DNA of 64,000 nucleotides from Vibrio albus (GTDB taxonomy: Bacteria > Pseudomonadota > Gammaproteobacteria > Enterobacterales > Vibrionaceae). Position numbers and translations under genes: made by a program. Numbering within the stretch: position 1 is the first letter of the stretch; each line of letters opens with the position of its first letter. The notes beneath the pieces were generated by a model, which did no database searches, had not been told where the DNA came from, and saw only the letters and a list, made by a program, of their open reading frames with translations. The stretch covers positions 248,001 to 312,000 of the forward strand of contig NZ_QFWT01000001.1 in NCBI RefSeq assembly GCF_003144035.1. Reading direction: 5' to 3'. This document shows, in pieces, positions 33,116-41,534 of this stretch.

Positions 33116-33277
33116 CCGAATTTATACTTCTGCTAGTGACAGGCTGTTTGCATGTGGGTATGGTGTGGCTCATAGATAATTAAAGTGCATTTATCACTTA
33201 GCAGCATTCGATTCATTGATTTTGCAACTCTTTGTAAAGTAAGTAAAATCAAGGCATCACAAAGAGGATAAATATAA

Positions 33278-34084
33278 ATGAAAGTAATCTCCTTCAATAT
33301 CAATGGCCTTCGCGCACGCCTTCACCAGCTTCAGGCTATTATTGATAAGCACCAGCCTGATGTCATCGGACTTCAGGAAATCAAGGTTCATGACGATGCC
33401 TTCCCTCTGGAAGCAGTCGAAGCCATGGGTTACCACGTCTATTTCCACGGACAGAAAGCTCACTATGGTGTGGCCATGTTATGTAAGAAAGAGCCGGTAT
33501 CTGTACAAAAAGGCTTTCCTACTGACACGGAAGAGCATCAGAAGCGAATGATTATGGTCACAGTGGAAGACGATAACGGTGAAAAAGTTACCGTTCTGAA
33601 TGGCTACTTCCCTCAGGGTGAAAATATTGAGCATGAGACTAAATTTCCGTACAAACGCCAGTTCTATAAGGATCTGATGACCTACCTAAATGATCATCAC
33701 TCCAACGGTGAAAAATTAATTGTGATGGGCGATATTAATATCAGCCCGATTGATTCGGATATCGGTATTGGGGAAGCCAATCGTAAACGCTGGCTGAAAA
33801 CCGGTAAATGCTCCTTCCAGCCGGAAGAACGTGAGTGGCTGAAAACACTGCTTGACTGGGGCTTTGAGGATACGTTCCGTAATATTCATCCGGAAGTCGA
33901 CGATAAGTTCTCGTGGTTCGATTACCGCTCTCGCGGGTTCGACACCAACCGCGGACTGCGTATTGACGTGATTCTGGCGACGCCGTCACTGGCCGCGCAG
34001 TGTATTGAATCAGATATTGATTATGAGCTGAGAGGAATTGAGAAGCCGTCTGATCATGCGCCTATCTGGTCGGTGTTTAAATAG
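33278..34084 (+). CDS. xthA: Exodeoxyribonuclease III
   Basis: A 268-residue ExoIII/AP endonuclease of the EEP superfamily. The active-site blocks are present: [24 protein letters not shown] with the metal-binding Glu, the [13 protein letters not shown] loop and SDHAPIW at the C-terminus with the catalytic His. It repairs abasic sites and trims 3' ends of DNA. ATG 33278. Single gene with a 160-base upstream region next to the integrase relict, followed by a nested inverted repeat. Confidence 0.96.
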   Translation: MKVISFNINGLRARLHQLQAIIDKHQPDVIGLQEIKVHDDAFPLEAVEAMGYHVYFHGQKAHYGVAMLCKKEPVSVQKGFPTDTEEHQKRMIMVTVEDDNGEKVTVLNGYFPQGENIEHETKFPYKRQFYKDLMTYLNDHHSNGEKLIVMGDINISPIDSDIGIGEANRKRWLKTGKCSFQPEEREWLKTLLDWGFEDTFRNIHPEVDDKFSWFDYRSRGFDTNRGLRIDVILATPSLAAQCIESDIDYELRGIEKPSDHAPIWSVFK

Positions 34085-34099
34085 CAGGCTCTGAAGACA

Positions 34100-34184
34100 A
34101 GAATACAGAGCGCTACGCTTTGAGAATACAGAAATGAATAGATTTTCTGTATTCTCAAGGACGTTTACGTCCGCTCTGTATTCT
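34100..34184. repeat. Nested inverted repeat (cloverleaf-like) between xthA and artM
   Basis: Outer arms of 13 bp, AGAATACAGAGCG (34100-34112) and its exact complement at 34172-34184, enclose inner arms of 15 bp (34120-34134 and 34144-34158), also exact. A further 6-bp hairpin, GGACGT-TT-ACGTCC, sits at 34159-34172. Inner and outer arms share the core GAATACAG. It lies at the 3' ends of two convergent genes and may work as a bidirectional transcription end or be a small mobile repeat. Confidence 0.85.
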
Positions 34185-34198
34185 ATTGTTTTAATCTC

Positions 34199-34876
34199 TT
34201 AACTAAGCGGCCTCAAGTAAGCCAAAAACCGCTTTTCTGCTTTCTTAAACACCCAAAGAATAATAAAGCAGAGCATCATATAAAACAGACCTGCGGTCAG
34301 AAACGACTCAAATGGCGCATAGTAGCGCGAGTTCACCAGCCTCGCCGCACCAGTCAGATCCATGATAGTCACAATTCCCGCGACCGCAGAGCCGTGCAGC
34401 ATAAAGATCACTTCATTACTGTAGGCTGGCAAAGCACGACGCAACGCACTTGGCAGAATAATACGCCGGTAGGTTTTCCAGGTACTCATTCCGTAGGCTT
34501 TCGCTGCCTCAACCTCACCTTTCGGCAAACCGTTAATAGCCCCACGAATAATTTCCGCCGTATAAGCTCCGGTATTCAGAAAGAAAGAGATCAACGCACA
34601 GAACCAGGCATTTTCCCATAGTGTGTCTTTCACCGGGAAAAATTGATCCATACCGTAATAGATCAGGTAAAGCTGAACCAGTAACGGCGTTCCACGAAAA
34701 AAGTAGATAAACGCCCAGGCTGGCAACCGGATAAAATAGATGGTGCTATTACGTGCAATCGCCAGTGGAATCGCCAGGCAAATTCCCATCACGAGAGCAA
34801 GGCCGACTAACCAGACCGTTGTCCATAGCCCGTCAAGATAGATAGGCAGACTTTCGATAATGATTGAAAAATCCAT
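34199..34876 (-). CDS. artM: Basic amino-acid ABC transporter permease (ArtM/HisM type)
   Basis: A 225-residue inner-membrane permease with about five helices. The EAA motif reads EVEAAKAYGMSTWKTYRRIILPSALRRALP (written here in two parts: EVEAAKAYGMSTWKTYRR and IILPSALRRALP), which docks onto the ATPase. It pairs with the permease encoded two bases upstream to form the channel of an arginine or basic amino-acid importer. It is the last gene of the ATPase-binding protein-permease-permease operon. The set is close to HisQMP/AotQMP as well as ArtQM, so the symbol reflects position and usual vibrio naming; substrate is inferred. Confidence 0.82.
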   Translation of the reverse strand: MDFSIIIESLPIYLDGLWTTVWLVGLALVMGICLAIPLAIARNSTIYFIRLPAWAFIYFFRGTPLLVQLYLIYYGMDQFFPVKDTLWENAWFCALISFFLNTGAYTAEIIRGAINGLPKGEVEAAKAYGMSTWKTYRRIILPSALRRALPAYSNEVIFMLHGSAVAGIVTIMDLTGAARLVNSRYYAPFESFLTAGLFYMMLCFIILWVFKKAEKRFLAYLRPLS

Positions 34877-34878
34877 GT

Positions 34879-35619
34879 CTACCTCATGTGAATGGTATAT
34901 TTACGTTCAACTGCTTTCAGGATCGTTGTTGATATGAAAGTGAAGAACAGAAAGATCAATGCTACCGCCATATAGAAGGTAAATGGCATTTTGGTTGAAC
35001 CTGCCGCCAGCGAGCTGATGCGCACCATATCTTCAAGACCGATAATGGAAACAAGCGCGGTCGTCTTGAGAAGAACCAGCCAGTTATTACCAAACCCCGG
35101 CAGCGCATGGCGAATCATCTGCGGCAACAAAATACGGCGAAAGGCTAAAACACTACTCATCCCATACGCCTTTGCGGCTTCCAGTTCGCCTTTGTCCACC
35201 GCCATAATGGCACCACGGAAAGTTTCCGCCATGTAAGCACCGAAAATAAAGCCGATGGTCAGTATGCCGGCGATAAAAGGACTGACATCAATATAATCCG
35301 GCAGATAAGCCGTCCATTCGTGATTTGGATTAGAACCAGCCAACCATTCATTAATCCACTCATTGACTGAATATAAAGTGTTATTCAGCAGCATTTGTCC
35401 GCCGAAAAAAATCAGCATCATCAGAACAAGGTCAGGAATGCCACGAATGATGGTGGTATACAGTGTGGCCACACCTCTGGCGACACGATATGGAGCGAGC
35501 TTTGCCAGCGCCCCCAGAATGCCCAGGAGAGTGGCGAGAAGAAGAGAAAGGACTGCGACCTCGATGGTTACCCATGCACCTTTCAGCAAGGCGGCCTCAT
35601 ACCCTTGTAAATCAAGCAT
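34879..35619 (-). CDS. artQ: Basic amino-acid ABC transporter permease (ArtQ/HisQ type)
   Basis: A 246-residue permease of the HisMQ family. Membrane helices and the family motif RGIPDLVLMMLIFFGGQ are visible, and the EAA loop ELEAAKAYGMSSVLAFRRI is near residue 170. It forms the membrane channel with the next gene, separated by two bases. It follows the binding-protein gene after 75 bases that contain a stable hairpin. Confidence 0.82.
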   Translation of the reverse strand: MLDLQGYEAALLKGAWVTIEVAVLSLLLATLLGILGALAKLAPYRVARGVATLYTTIIRGIPDLVLMMLIFFGGQMLLNNTLYSVNEWINEWLAGSNPNHEWTAYLPDYIDVSPFIAGILTIGFIFGAYMAETFRGAIMAVDKGELEAAKAYGMSSVLAFRRILLPQMIRHALPGFGNNWLVLLKTTALVSIIGLEDMVRISSLAAGSTKMPFTFYMAVALIFLFFTFISTTILKAVERKYTIHMR

Positions 35620-35660
35620 GATAAATATCCGTTAAATGACAGCGAAACGAATCAAGACAT

Positions 35661-35686
35661 CAGGGCGGCCAGATATTGCCGCCCTG
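35661..35686 (-). other. Intra-operon hairpin between the binding-protein gene and artQ
   Basis: CAGGGCGGC and GCCGCCCTG form a perfect 9-bp GC-rich stem with an eight-base loop. No T run follows on the minus strand, so it is more likely an mRNA-stabilising structure after the binding-protein gene than a terminator. Confidence 0.65.
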
Positions 35687-35694
35687 AAAATCAA

Positions 35695-36471
35695 TTATTC
35701 GCCATATACATCAAAGCTGAAGTATTTCGCTGAGATTTCCTGATATTTACCACTCTTACGCAGAGCTTTAATCGCTTTGCTCAGTTTGTTTTTCAGGTCC
35801 TTATCCTGTTTGCGCACAGCGATACCCATGCCCTCACCGAACCATTTAGGATCACTGAATGCAGGACCGACAAATTCGTAAGCATCACCACCAGCCTGAT
35901 TGATCACACCTTCTTCCAACGCAGAAACGTCACCAAGCACACCGATGATACGTCCGTTAGCCAGATCAAGATAAGCGTCATCAAATGAGCCATAACGTAC
36001 GATATCAACACTGTCACCATAGGTGTCTGTCAGGTATTTGTCGTGTGTTGTCGCACGCTGCACACCAATTTTCTGATCTTTCAGACCTTCTGGTGTAATT
36101 TCAAGACCAGAACCTTTTTTGGTAATAAACTTACTTGGGATCTGAGCGTATTTTTCAGTGAAATCCACTTTCTTTTTACGCTCTTCTGTAATATCCATGG
36201 CAGCGATAATCGCATCGTACTTGCGAGCCAGCAGTGAAGGAATAATACCGTCCCAATCCTGAGGAACAATTTTACACTGAGCCTTCAGTTCTTCACACAG
36301 CGCATTGGCCATGTCTACATCAAAGCCACTAAGAGAGCCATCCGCTTCTGTTTTACTGAATGGAGGGTATGCCCCTTCGATACCAAAACGAATCGTTTTC
36401 CAATCCTTGGCCTGAGCGGCACCTGTCACGGCAGTTGCAGCCAAAGCTGCTGCTAGTACCCACTTTTTCAT
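35695..36471 (-). CDS. artI: Periplasmic basic amino-acid binding protein (ArtI/HisJ type)
   Basis: A 258-residue solute-binding protein with a signal peptide ending GAAQA at about residue 22. The mature part has the type II family pattern GIEGAYPPFSKTEADGSLSGFDVDMANALC and a nearby second Cys (CEELKAQC) that in HisJ/LAO proteins forms a disulfide. It captures arginine or related amino acids for the permease pair. ATG 36471 is chosen because it lies about seven bases after GGAG; the in-frame ATG at 36477 is one base away. Confidence 0.85.
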   Translation of the reverse strand: MKKWVLAAALAATAVTGAAQAKDWKTIRFGIEGAYPPFSKTEADGSLSGFDVDMANALCEELKAQCKIVPQDWDGIIPSLLARKYDAIIAAMDITEERKKKVDFTEKYAQIPSKFITKKGSGLEITPEGLKDQKIGVQRATTHDKYLTDTYGDSVDIVRYGSFDDAYLDLANGRIIGVLGDVSALEEGVINQAGGDAYEFVGPAFSDPKWFGEGMGIAVRKQDKDLKNKLSKAIKALRKSGKYQEISAKYFSFDVYGE

Positions 36472-36553
36472 ATCCATACTCCTGTGTTTTTACGTCTGTC
36501 TGTTTATATAGTTTGTATTGTTGTGTCTGTCAGCCTTATCTTATGCAAGGCGT

Positions 36554-37324
36554 TTAATAAATAGATGAAATAAACTGTTTTAATCGTTCTGATTCTGGGC
36601 TATTAAACAGTTTATCCGGTGCGCCCTGCTCTTCGACCAAACCCTGATGCAAAAACATCACATGGCTGGAAACATCCCGTGCAAAGGCCATTTCGTGCGT
36701 CACCACCAGCATAGTCCGACCTTCATCGGCAAGATCACGCATGACGCCCAACACTTCACCCACCAGCTCCGGGTCAAGTGCAGAGGTAGGTTCGTCAAAT
36801 AGCATCACTTCTGGCTCTACCGCCAAAGCACGAGCTATTGCTGCCCGCTGTTGCTGACCACCGGACAAGTGTCCCGGGTAATAGTCTTTGCGCTCATACA
36901 GGCCGACTTTTTTCAGCAGTAGTTCCGCATTTTCTATCGCCTGGGATTTCGGTACACCAAGAACATGTACGGGAGCTTCGATCACATTTTCCAGTACGGT
37001 CATATGGGACCAAAGGTTAAACCCCTGAAAAACCATAGCTAAGCGTGAACGGATACGCTGAACCTGCTTCTCATTGGCGGGAACGGATTCTCCGGAACGA
37101 TTCGTTTTCATTTTGATTAACTCACCATTCACCCAGATTTCACCGGCGGTAGGGGTTTCCAGCAGGTTAATACAACGAAGAAATGTACTTTTTCCGGAAC
37201 CGGAAGAGCCGATAATAGAGATAACATCGCCTTTATGTGCCTCCAGCGAGATCCCTTTAAGCACTTCATTCTGTCCGAATGTTTTATGCAAATCCTTGAT
37301 ATTCAGCGCGGGTGCATCTGTCAT
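36554..37324 (-). CDS. artP: Amino-acid ABC transporter ATPase (HisP/AotP/ArtP type)
   Basis: A 256-residue ATPase: Walker [10 protein letters not shown] at about residues 38-46, signature LSGGQQQRAAIARAL, Walker B VMLFDEPTSALD and the switch His in VVTHEM. In length and sequence (EVLKGISLEAHKGDVISIIG; MVFQGFNLWSHMTVLENV) it is nearer to HisP/AotP than to the 242-residue E. coli ArtP. First gene of the operon; a possible ArgR box lies about 125 bases upstream. Confidence 0.85.
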   Translation of the reverse strand: MTDAPALNIKDLHKTFGQNEVLKGISLEAHKGDVISIIGSSGSGKSTFLRCINLLETPTAGEIWVNGELIKMKTNRSGESVPANEKQVQRIRSRLAMVFQGFNLWSHMTVLENVIEAPVHVLGVPKSQAIENAELLLKKVGLYERKDYYPGHLSGGQQQRAAIARALAVEPEVMLFDEPTSALDPELVGEVLGVMRDLADEGRTMLVVTHEMAFARDVSSHVMFLHQGLVEEQGAPDKLFNSPESERLKQFISSIY

Positions 37325-37450
37325 GCGCTATTCGCTCCTTTGTGGAATTTTAGGCTCTCCGGCCCATAATTTCGATACAAATTAGCATTCGAACATATTA
37401 GATGCAACAAATTATTTACCATAAAAGACGGGTTATTTAGTTAACTAATC

Positions 37451-37464
37451 TGAATCAATATGCA
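37451..37464. promoter_or_regulatory. Possible ArgR box upstream of the artP operon
   Basis: TGAATCAATATGCA resembles the ARG box TGAATWWWWATTCA with one mismatch in the conserved arms and a C in the W positions. The second box usual at three bases distance is not clear, so confidence is low. Confidence 0.35.
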
Positions 37465-37508
37465 AAACAAGTTAAATGTTTTTACATTTGGTGAATAAAT
37501 GATAAAGA

Positions 37509-37529
37509 AAAGCCCCGGAGTCGGGGCTT
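37509..37529 (-). terminator. Terminator of the lipoprotein gene
   Basis: AAGCCCCG/CGGGGCTT stem (37510-37517 and 37522-37529) with TTTTCTTT following on the minus strand. Confidence 0.8.
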
Positions 37530-37564
37530 GGGAATGCTAACAAGTTGTTAATGCAACATTTGGA

Positions 37565-39064
37565 TTAATTCGATCGATACAGACGGATATGCTCATTAGA
37601 CTGCAATCGAACAGAGGATTCGTTTGTTTCTAACTCATTTCGCACAATTCCGTTTTTCTCTGAAGCTAAGGAAATGCCGTCACCATCTTTAAACAAAGAA
37701 ACAAAATCCGCATTCTCAATCGTTGAGTTTTCTGTTGCAAATAGGAAATACTGCTCGTAAGCGGCATCATTATCTACAAGTAAATCGGACTGTACCGTGC
37801 TGGGAAAATTAAAGTATTCCAGAACCGGCACTATAATTGTGGCTGTAAGTTCACTATAAATATTGTGAGTTACCGTGTAGATAAAGCCAGATTCTGTTAC
37901 AGACTTCCGGTAGCTAACTCGTTGAATGCCCTTCTCACTGGAAAAGTTAATGCCAGAGGCTAGAGAAATCACATTACCGGGTGTACTCGCCGTTGGTTTA
38001 GCATCATTCAAACCTGACAGATCAAACAAGCTGGTTTCATCAACATTAAAGTCCCATGAATCACTAACCTGTCCATAATATGCAGCATCCCAACTATTTC
38101 CTGGTCCCGTCTTACCAGAAACAATAAAGGACCAGGTTTCATTATTAGTCTCTGAAGGATGGTAGTAATTCGCCACTCCTTTAGCAAAAGTGGTCAAGTC
38201 ATAGGCAAAACCACCATATAACAGATTTACATCAATATCGGTGTAGCCGATATTTGGACTTGCGACTTCTGTAACCGTACCTTGCGTTCCAGTAAAACTC
38301 ATTACTACCGACCCGGTATCTTTTGGCCAGTCTTCAAATCCGTACTGGAACACTTGCGACGAAGGCCCGGACTGGTACTGAACAATAGCCGTCTGCTCTG
38401 CGGTGTACGCTTTTATACTTTGACCTGAGGTTAATGAGGCATTGGGAGGGGAAAACTCTGCCTGTTGCGAGCGGTAATGATACAGGTTGTCACCCGTCAA
38501 ACCACTTCCAGCAATATCCGAACTGTGTAGATAAGATAATGAATCGCGATTTTCAGTAACAAAATTTGTTCCTGTACCGGTAACACAGCTTGTGCCAGCT
38601 ACACTGCCAATAACTCCAAATTTCGTTGTTTTCAGACTGGTATCTCTGGAGAGGAATGCCTTAGTAAAGGTGGTGGCGATAATGTCTCGACCATCCCTTT
38701 CTTCAAAAGTAATCGCACCACCATCAGGAATTGACTCAAGAACAAACTGCAATGATCCGTCATCAGCAGTGATAATCTCACCACTTCTTGCGCCGTTTGC
38801 ATCGGTGTAAAAGGCGACAATATTAGCATCCAGCGAGTCACCAATGGTTCGGTACGTTTTAACAGTCCCAGCAGTTGTATCTCTGTTAAAAATCGTACAA
38901 GTTGAATTCACCGTACCGGCATTTTCGTCGTATGCCTGTAAAAAAGAAAGTGAGTAACTTGTTGTTGGCGCACTACCCCCACCGCTACTGCTACTCCCAC
39001 CGCAACCAACCAGCATTCCTGACACTATCGCAACTAAAGGCAACATCTTGGTTGTTGTCTTCAT
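37565..39064 (-). CDS. Putative lipoprotein of unknown function
   Basis: A 499-residue protein that I do not recognise. The N-terminus is a lipoprotein signal: a hydrophobic helix then lipobox LVGC with Cys 21, followed by the low-complexity linker GGSSSSGGGS. No Asp follows the Cys, so sorting to the outer membrane is likely. The rest is Ser/Thr/Gly/Asn-rich, low in charge and probably beta-rich, with two further Cys (in STCTIF and TSCVTG) that could form a disulfide. A good ribosome-binding site (AGAGGA) precedes ATG 39064. It is alone, with its own terminator, between the artP operon and the DUF3360 gene. Confidence 0.7.
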   Translation of the reverse strand: MKTTTKMLPLVAIVSGMLVGCGGSSSSGGGSAPTTSYSLSFLQAYDENAGTVNSTCTIFNRDTTAGTVKTYRTIGDSLDANIVAFYTDANGARSGEIITADDGSLQFVLESIPDGGAITFEERDGRDIIATTFTKAFLSRDTSLKTTKFGVIGSVAGTSCVTGTGTNFVTENRDSLSYLHSSDIAGSGLTGDNLYHYRSQQAEFSPPNASLTSGQSIKAYTAEQTAIVQYQSGPSSQVFQYGFEDWPKDTGSVVMSFTGTQGTVTEVASPNIGYTDIDVNLLYGGFAYDLTTFAKGVANYYHPSETNNETWSFIVSGKTGPGNSWDAAYYGQVSDSWDFNVDETSLFDLSGLNDAKPTASTPGNVISLASGINFSSEKGIQRVSYRKSVTESGFIYTVTHNIYSELTATIIVPVLEYFNFPSTVQSDLLVDNDAAYEQYFLFATENSTIENADFVSLFKDGDGISLASEKNGIVRNELETNESSVRLQSNEHIRLYRSN

Positions 39065-39726
39065 TTTAAATTCCTCTGTTATTTATCCGACACTTACCGG
39101 CATATATTTGACTCTGTTACTAATCGCATTATTTAAGCAATATATGCGCCATATTTAAACAATCTCTTTTGTTTAGAGTCATAAAATCGTAGCTATCTCA
39201 CTCAATTTGGTAGTATTTCATTTTGTAATTTTATTACAGAATATAAACATATAAACCCAACTTCATATTAATATACCTATGCAAACCGGCTCATCTAATG
39301 CGCTATAATTTTTCAAAAAGTCGCCACTCATTGACAAAGAACATGATTTTTTATTAAAAAAACAGTATGTTCGCTACGAAACTCGGTAAACGATGAAAGT
39401 CAACGACAAAACAAAGCTATAGCTTGCTTAAAGCCTTAAATTCTGTAGCTTTCTTTCACAAAGATTTATATCGTGATCGAGATCAATCTCAATAAATAGG
39501 GAGATTGATACACTCGAGCGCCAGTAAAAGACGGATACAATCGGCCATATAACCTAAGTGTCATCAGGTGTTAATAAAGTAAATGTCGTTAATGACGTTT
39601 ATGCACTAAGGCACACTGAATATGTGTTAGATTCGTGGTCAACACAAGACGTCATTTTCGTTTGCTTTATACCCGAGTTAAATAATTTAACACTTTCGCA
39701 TTATTAACTTTTTATATGAGGAATCT
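39065..39726. other. Long intergenic region before the DUF3360 gene
   Basis: About 660 AT-rich bases carry the divergent promoters. An FNR/CRP-like palindrome lies at 39473-39486. No coding frame, RNA gene or repeat element is recognised; a long 5' leader for the DUF3360 gene is possible. Confidence 0.5.
39473..39486. promoter_or_regulatory. FNR- or CRP-like site upstream of the DUF3360 gene
   Basis: GTGATCGAGATCAA matches the FNR consensus TTGAT-N4-ATCAA at nine of ten positions. The wider CGTGATCGAGATCAAT also fits CRP, at seven of ten. It is 240 bases before the ATG. Confidence 0.55.
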
Positions 39727-41274
39727 ATGTCGAACGTAGATAACAAAAACTTCTCGGAGATCGAGACGAAGAGCTATTCAGAGCTGCACCGTCCGGCTTC
39801 TGAGTTTGAAAGTCGCTCTGACTACCTGGACCACGAGCTCCAGATTATGAAACCTCGCCGTTTCGGTCTTAACCTGCCTGGTCGTGATTTCCGTTTTGAA
39901 CTTGAAGATTTTGTCCCGGCTATTGCAGGTACTATCGGCATCATCGCGATGTATTCCGCGGTAATGATGGCTTGGGCTGCAGGACTGACAGAGAAGTGGG
40001 ACCACGTTAACCTGGACGTTGCATGGGCGATCGAAGTTGCTCGTGTTGAGATGATCATCCCTGCGCTCTTGTTCTGTGTTCTGGCATCCGGTTTTATTAA
40101 CCCAAGAGCGAACCTTGCGGGTAACCACGGCCCGATGATCCCGATGATCTTCGTTATCGCTATGGCGGGTGCTCACCCTCTGGCATTGGCAATCCTGATT
40201 GGTGTATTCGGACTGATCCTCAGTGCTGTTAAGGGCGGCTCCCGACTCGTGAACCTCACCAGTGAAGGGGTTGCAGGTGGCTTGCTCGTGTTCCTTGGTT
40301 TCACCGGTTCGATGAGTCAAATCAACTCACTGATTGGCTGGGCTAATGGTCTTAGCAGCGAAGCCGAAGGCGTAGCTGCCGGTGATATGGGTTATGTGGC
40401 TCTGATCGTTCTTGGTATCACTGTCGTCGTTTACGCCATTCTGGCTAAGCTCGGCAAGCGCTGGCTGGCAATCCCTCTATGTGCTGTTACCGGCTTTGTT
40501 GTTGCAATGGTATCCGGTGCAGGTTTCGACCTGACTTTTACCACTGAACCTGGTCTGCCAAACCTGAACCCAGTTTACTGGTGGGGCTCTACTGAAACAG
40601 GCTGGCAACTAGGCCTGCCTAATGTTGAGCACTTCATTGCATCTCTTCCGTTCGCAATCCTGGCGGTAGCAATGTGGTCCCCAGACTTCCTGGGCCATCG
40701 TATTTTCCAGGAACTGAACTATCCTAAAGGTACTGATAAGGTACTGATGGATGTGGATGACACAATGACCATGTGTTCTTTCCGTCAGATGGTTGGTACA
40801 GCTGTTGGTGGTGGTAACATCACGTCTTCCTGGGGTACTTACATGATCCCGGCGGCAATTGCTAAGCGCCCTATCCCTGCAGGTTCAATCATTCTGGGTA
40901 CCCTGGTAATGGTTATCGCTATCGTGGGTTACCCAATGGACGCGGCTGTATGGCCTCCGGTAATGCGCGTTGCACTACTGGTTGGTGTTGCACTGCCTCT
41001 GCTGGAAGCAGGCGTACAGATGATTAAAGAGACGAAAGACTCTAACTCTGCTGGTATCTGTGTATTTGCAGCGATGGTCACTAACCCTGTTCTGGCATGG
41101 GCACTGACCATGCTACTGGATAACAACGGCTTGATTGGTGACAAAGAACGCCCTCAGAGACTAAGCACATTGGACCGTATCATCATTCCAAGTGTTGTTC
41201 TGGTTATCTGTCTGGCAGCGATGCTTGCGGTTGGTATGCTGGAAGGCAAATACGGAATCCCTGCATTCCTGTAA
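39727..41274 (+). CDS. DUF3360 polytopic membrane protein, transporter-like
   Basis: A 515-residue protein of the DUF3360 family, common in vibrios. After about 60 soluble residues it has about ten to twelve hydrophobic helices. Segments such as NPRANLAGNHGPMIPMIF and EGVAGGLLVFLGF recall the SLC23/SLC26 (uracil-xanthine/sulfate) permease fold, so a solute carrier is likely, but the substrate is not known. It follows a strong GAGGAA site at ATG 39727 and ends with a strong terminator. Codon use is well adapted, which suggests high expression. The FNR-like site and pflB next door suggest a link to anaerobic growth. Confidence 0.8.
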   Translation: MSNVDNKNFSEIETKSYSELHRPASEFESRSDYLDHELQIMKPRRFGLNLPGRDFRFELEDFVPAIAGTIGIIAMYSAVMMAWAAGLTEKWDHVNLDVAWAIEVARVEMIIPALLFCVLASGFINPRANLAGNHGPMIPMIFVIAMAGAHPLALAILIGVFGLILSAVKGGSRLVNLTSEGVAGGLLVFLGFTGSMSQINSLIGWANGLSSEAEGVAAGDMGYVALIVLGITVVVYAILAKLGKRWLAIPLCAVTGFVVAMVSGAGFDLTFTTEPGLPNLNPVYWWGSTETGWQLGLPNVEHFIASLPFAILAVAMWSPDFLGHRIFQELNYPKGTDKVLMDVDDTMTMCSFRQMVGTAVGGGNITSSWGTYMIPAAIAKRPIPAGSIILGTLVMVIAIVGYPMDAAVWPPVMRVALLVGVALPLLEAGVQMIKETKDSNSAGICVFAAMVTNPVLAWALTMLLDNNGLIGDKERPQRLSTLDRIIIPSVVLVICLAAMLAVGMLEGKYGIPAFL

Positions 41275-41290
41275 AGATCACAAAAAATTA

Positions 41291-41318
41291 GGGTGGTAAT
41301 AAAAACCACCCTTTTTTT
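41291..41318 (+). terminator. Terminator after the DUF3360 gene
   Basis: GGGTGGT (41291-41297) pairs with ACCACCC (41305-41311), followed by seven T. Confidence 0.92.
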
Positions 41319-41395
41319 ACGTGTTTTCTTGTATATTTTTTTTAAAGATTGCAGTATTATTTGAATTGTCGCTTAAAGACATACTCAACTAGGTG

Positions 41396-41438
41396 CAATA
41401 TCTATGGTCAAATCGGACACATTTGTTCATAGATATTG
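41396..41438. repeat. 11-bp inverted repeat in the pflB leader
   Basis: CAATATCTATG (41396-41406) and CATAGATATTG (41428-41438) are perfect complements around a 21-base loop, followed by T5AAAA. It lies about 100 bases before the pflB start and may be a regulator site or an RNA hairpin. Confidence 0.7.
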
Positions 41439-41534
41439 TTTTTAAAATAGAGTGTACTGTGCACTATCGTAGGTGCTAGCCGTCCCCCGGCGACAAACAG
41501 TACGTGTTTTTTCTACTAAAAAGGTAGGTATATC

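Noticed and set aside
39778..40320. A 180-codon minus-strand frame opposite the DUF3360 gene
   Set aside because: Shadow of a codon-biased gene; composition rich in His, Arg and Cys without motifs.
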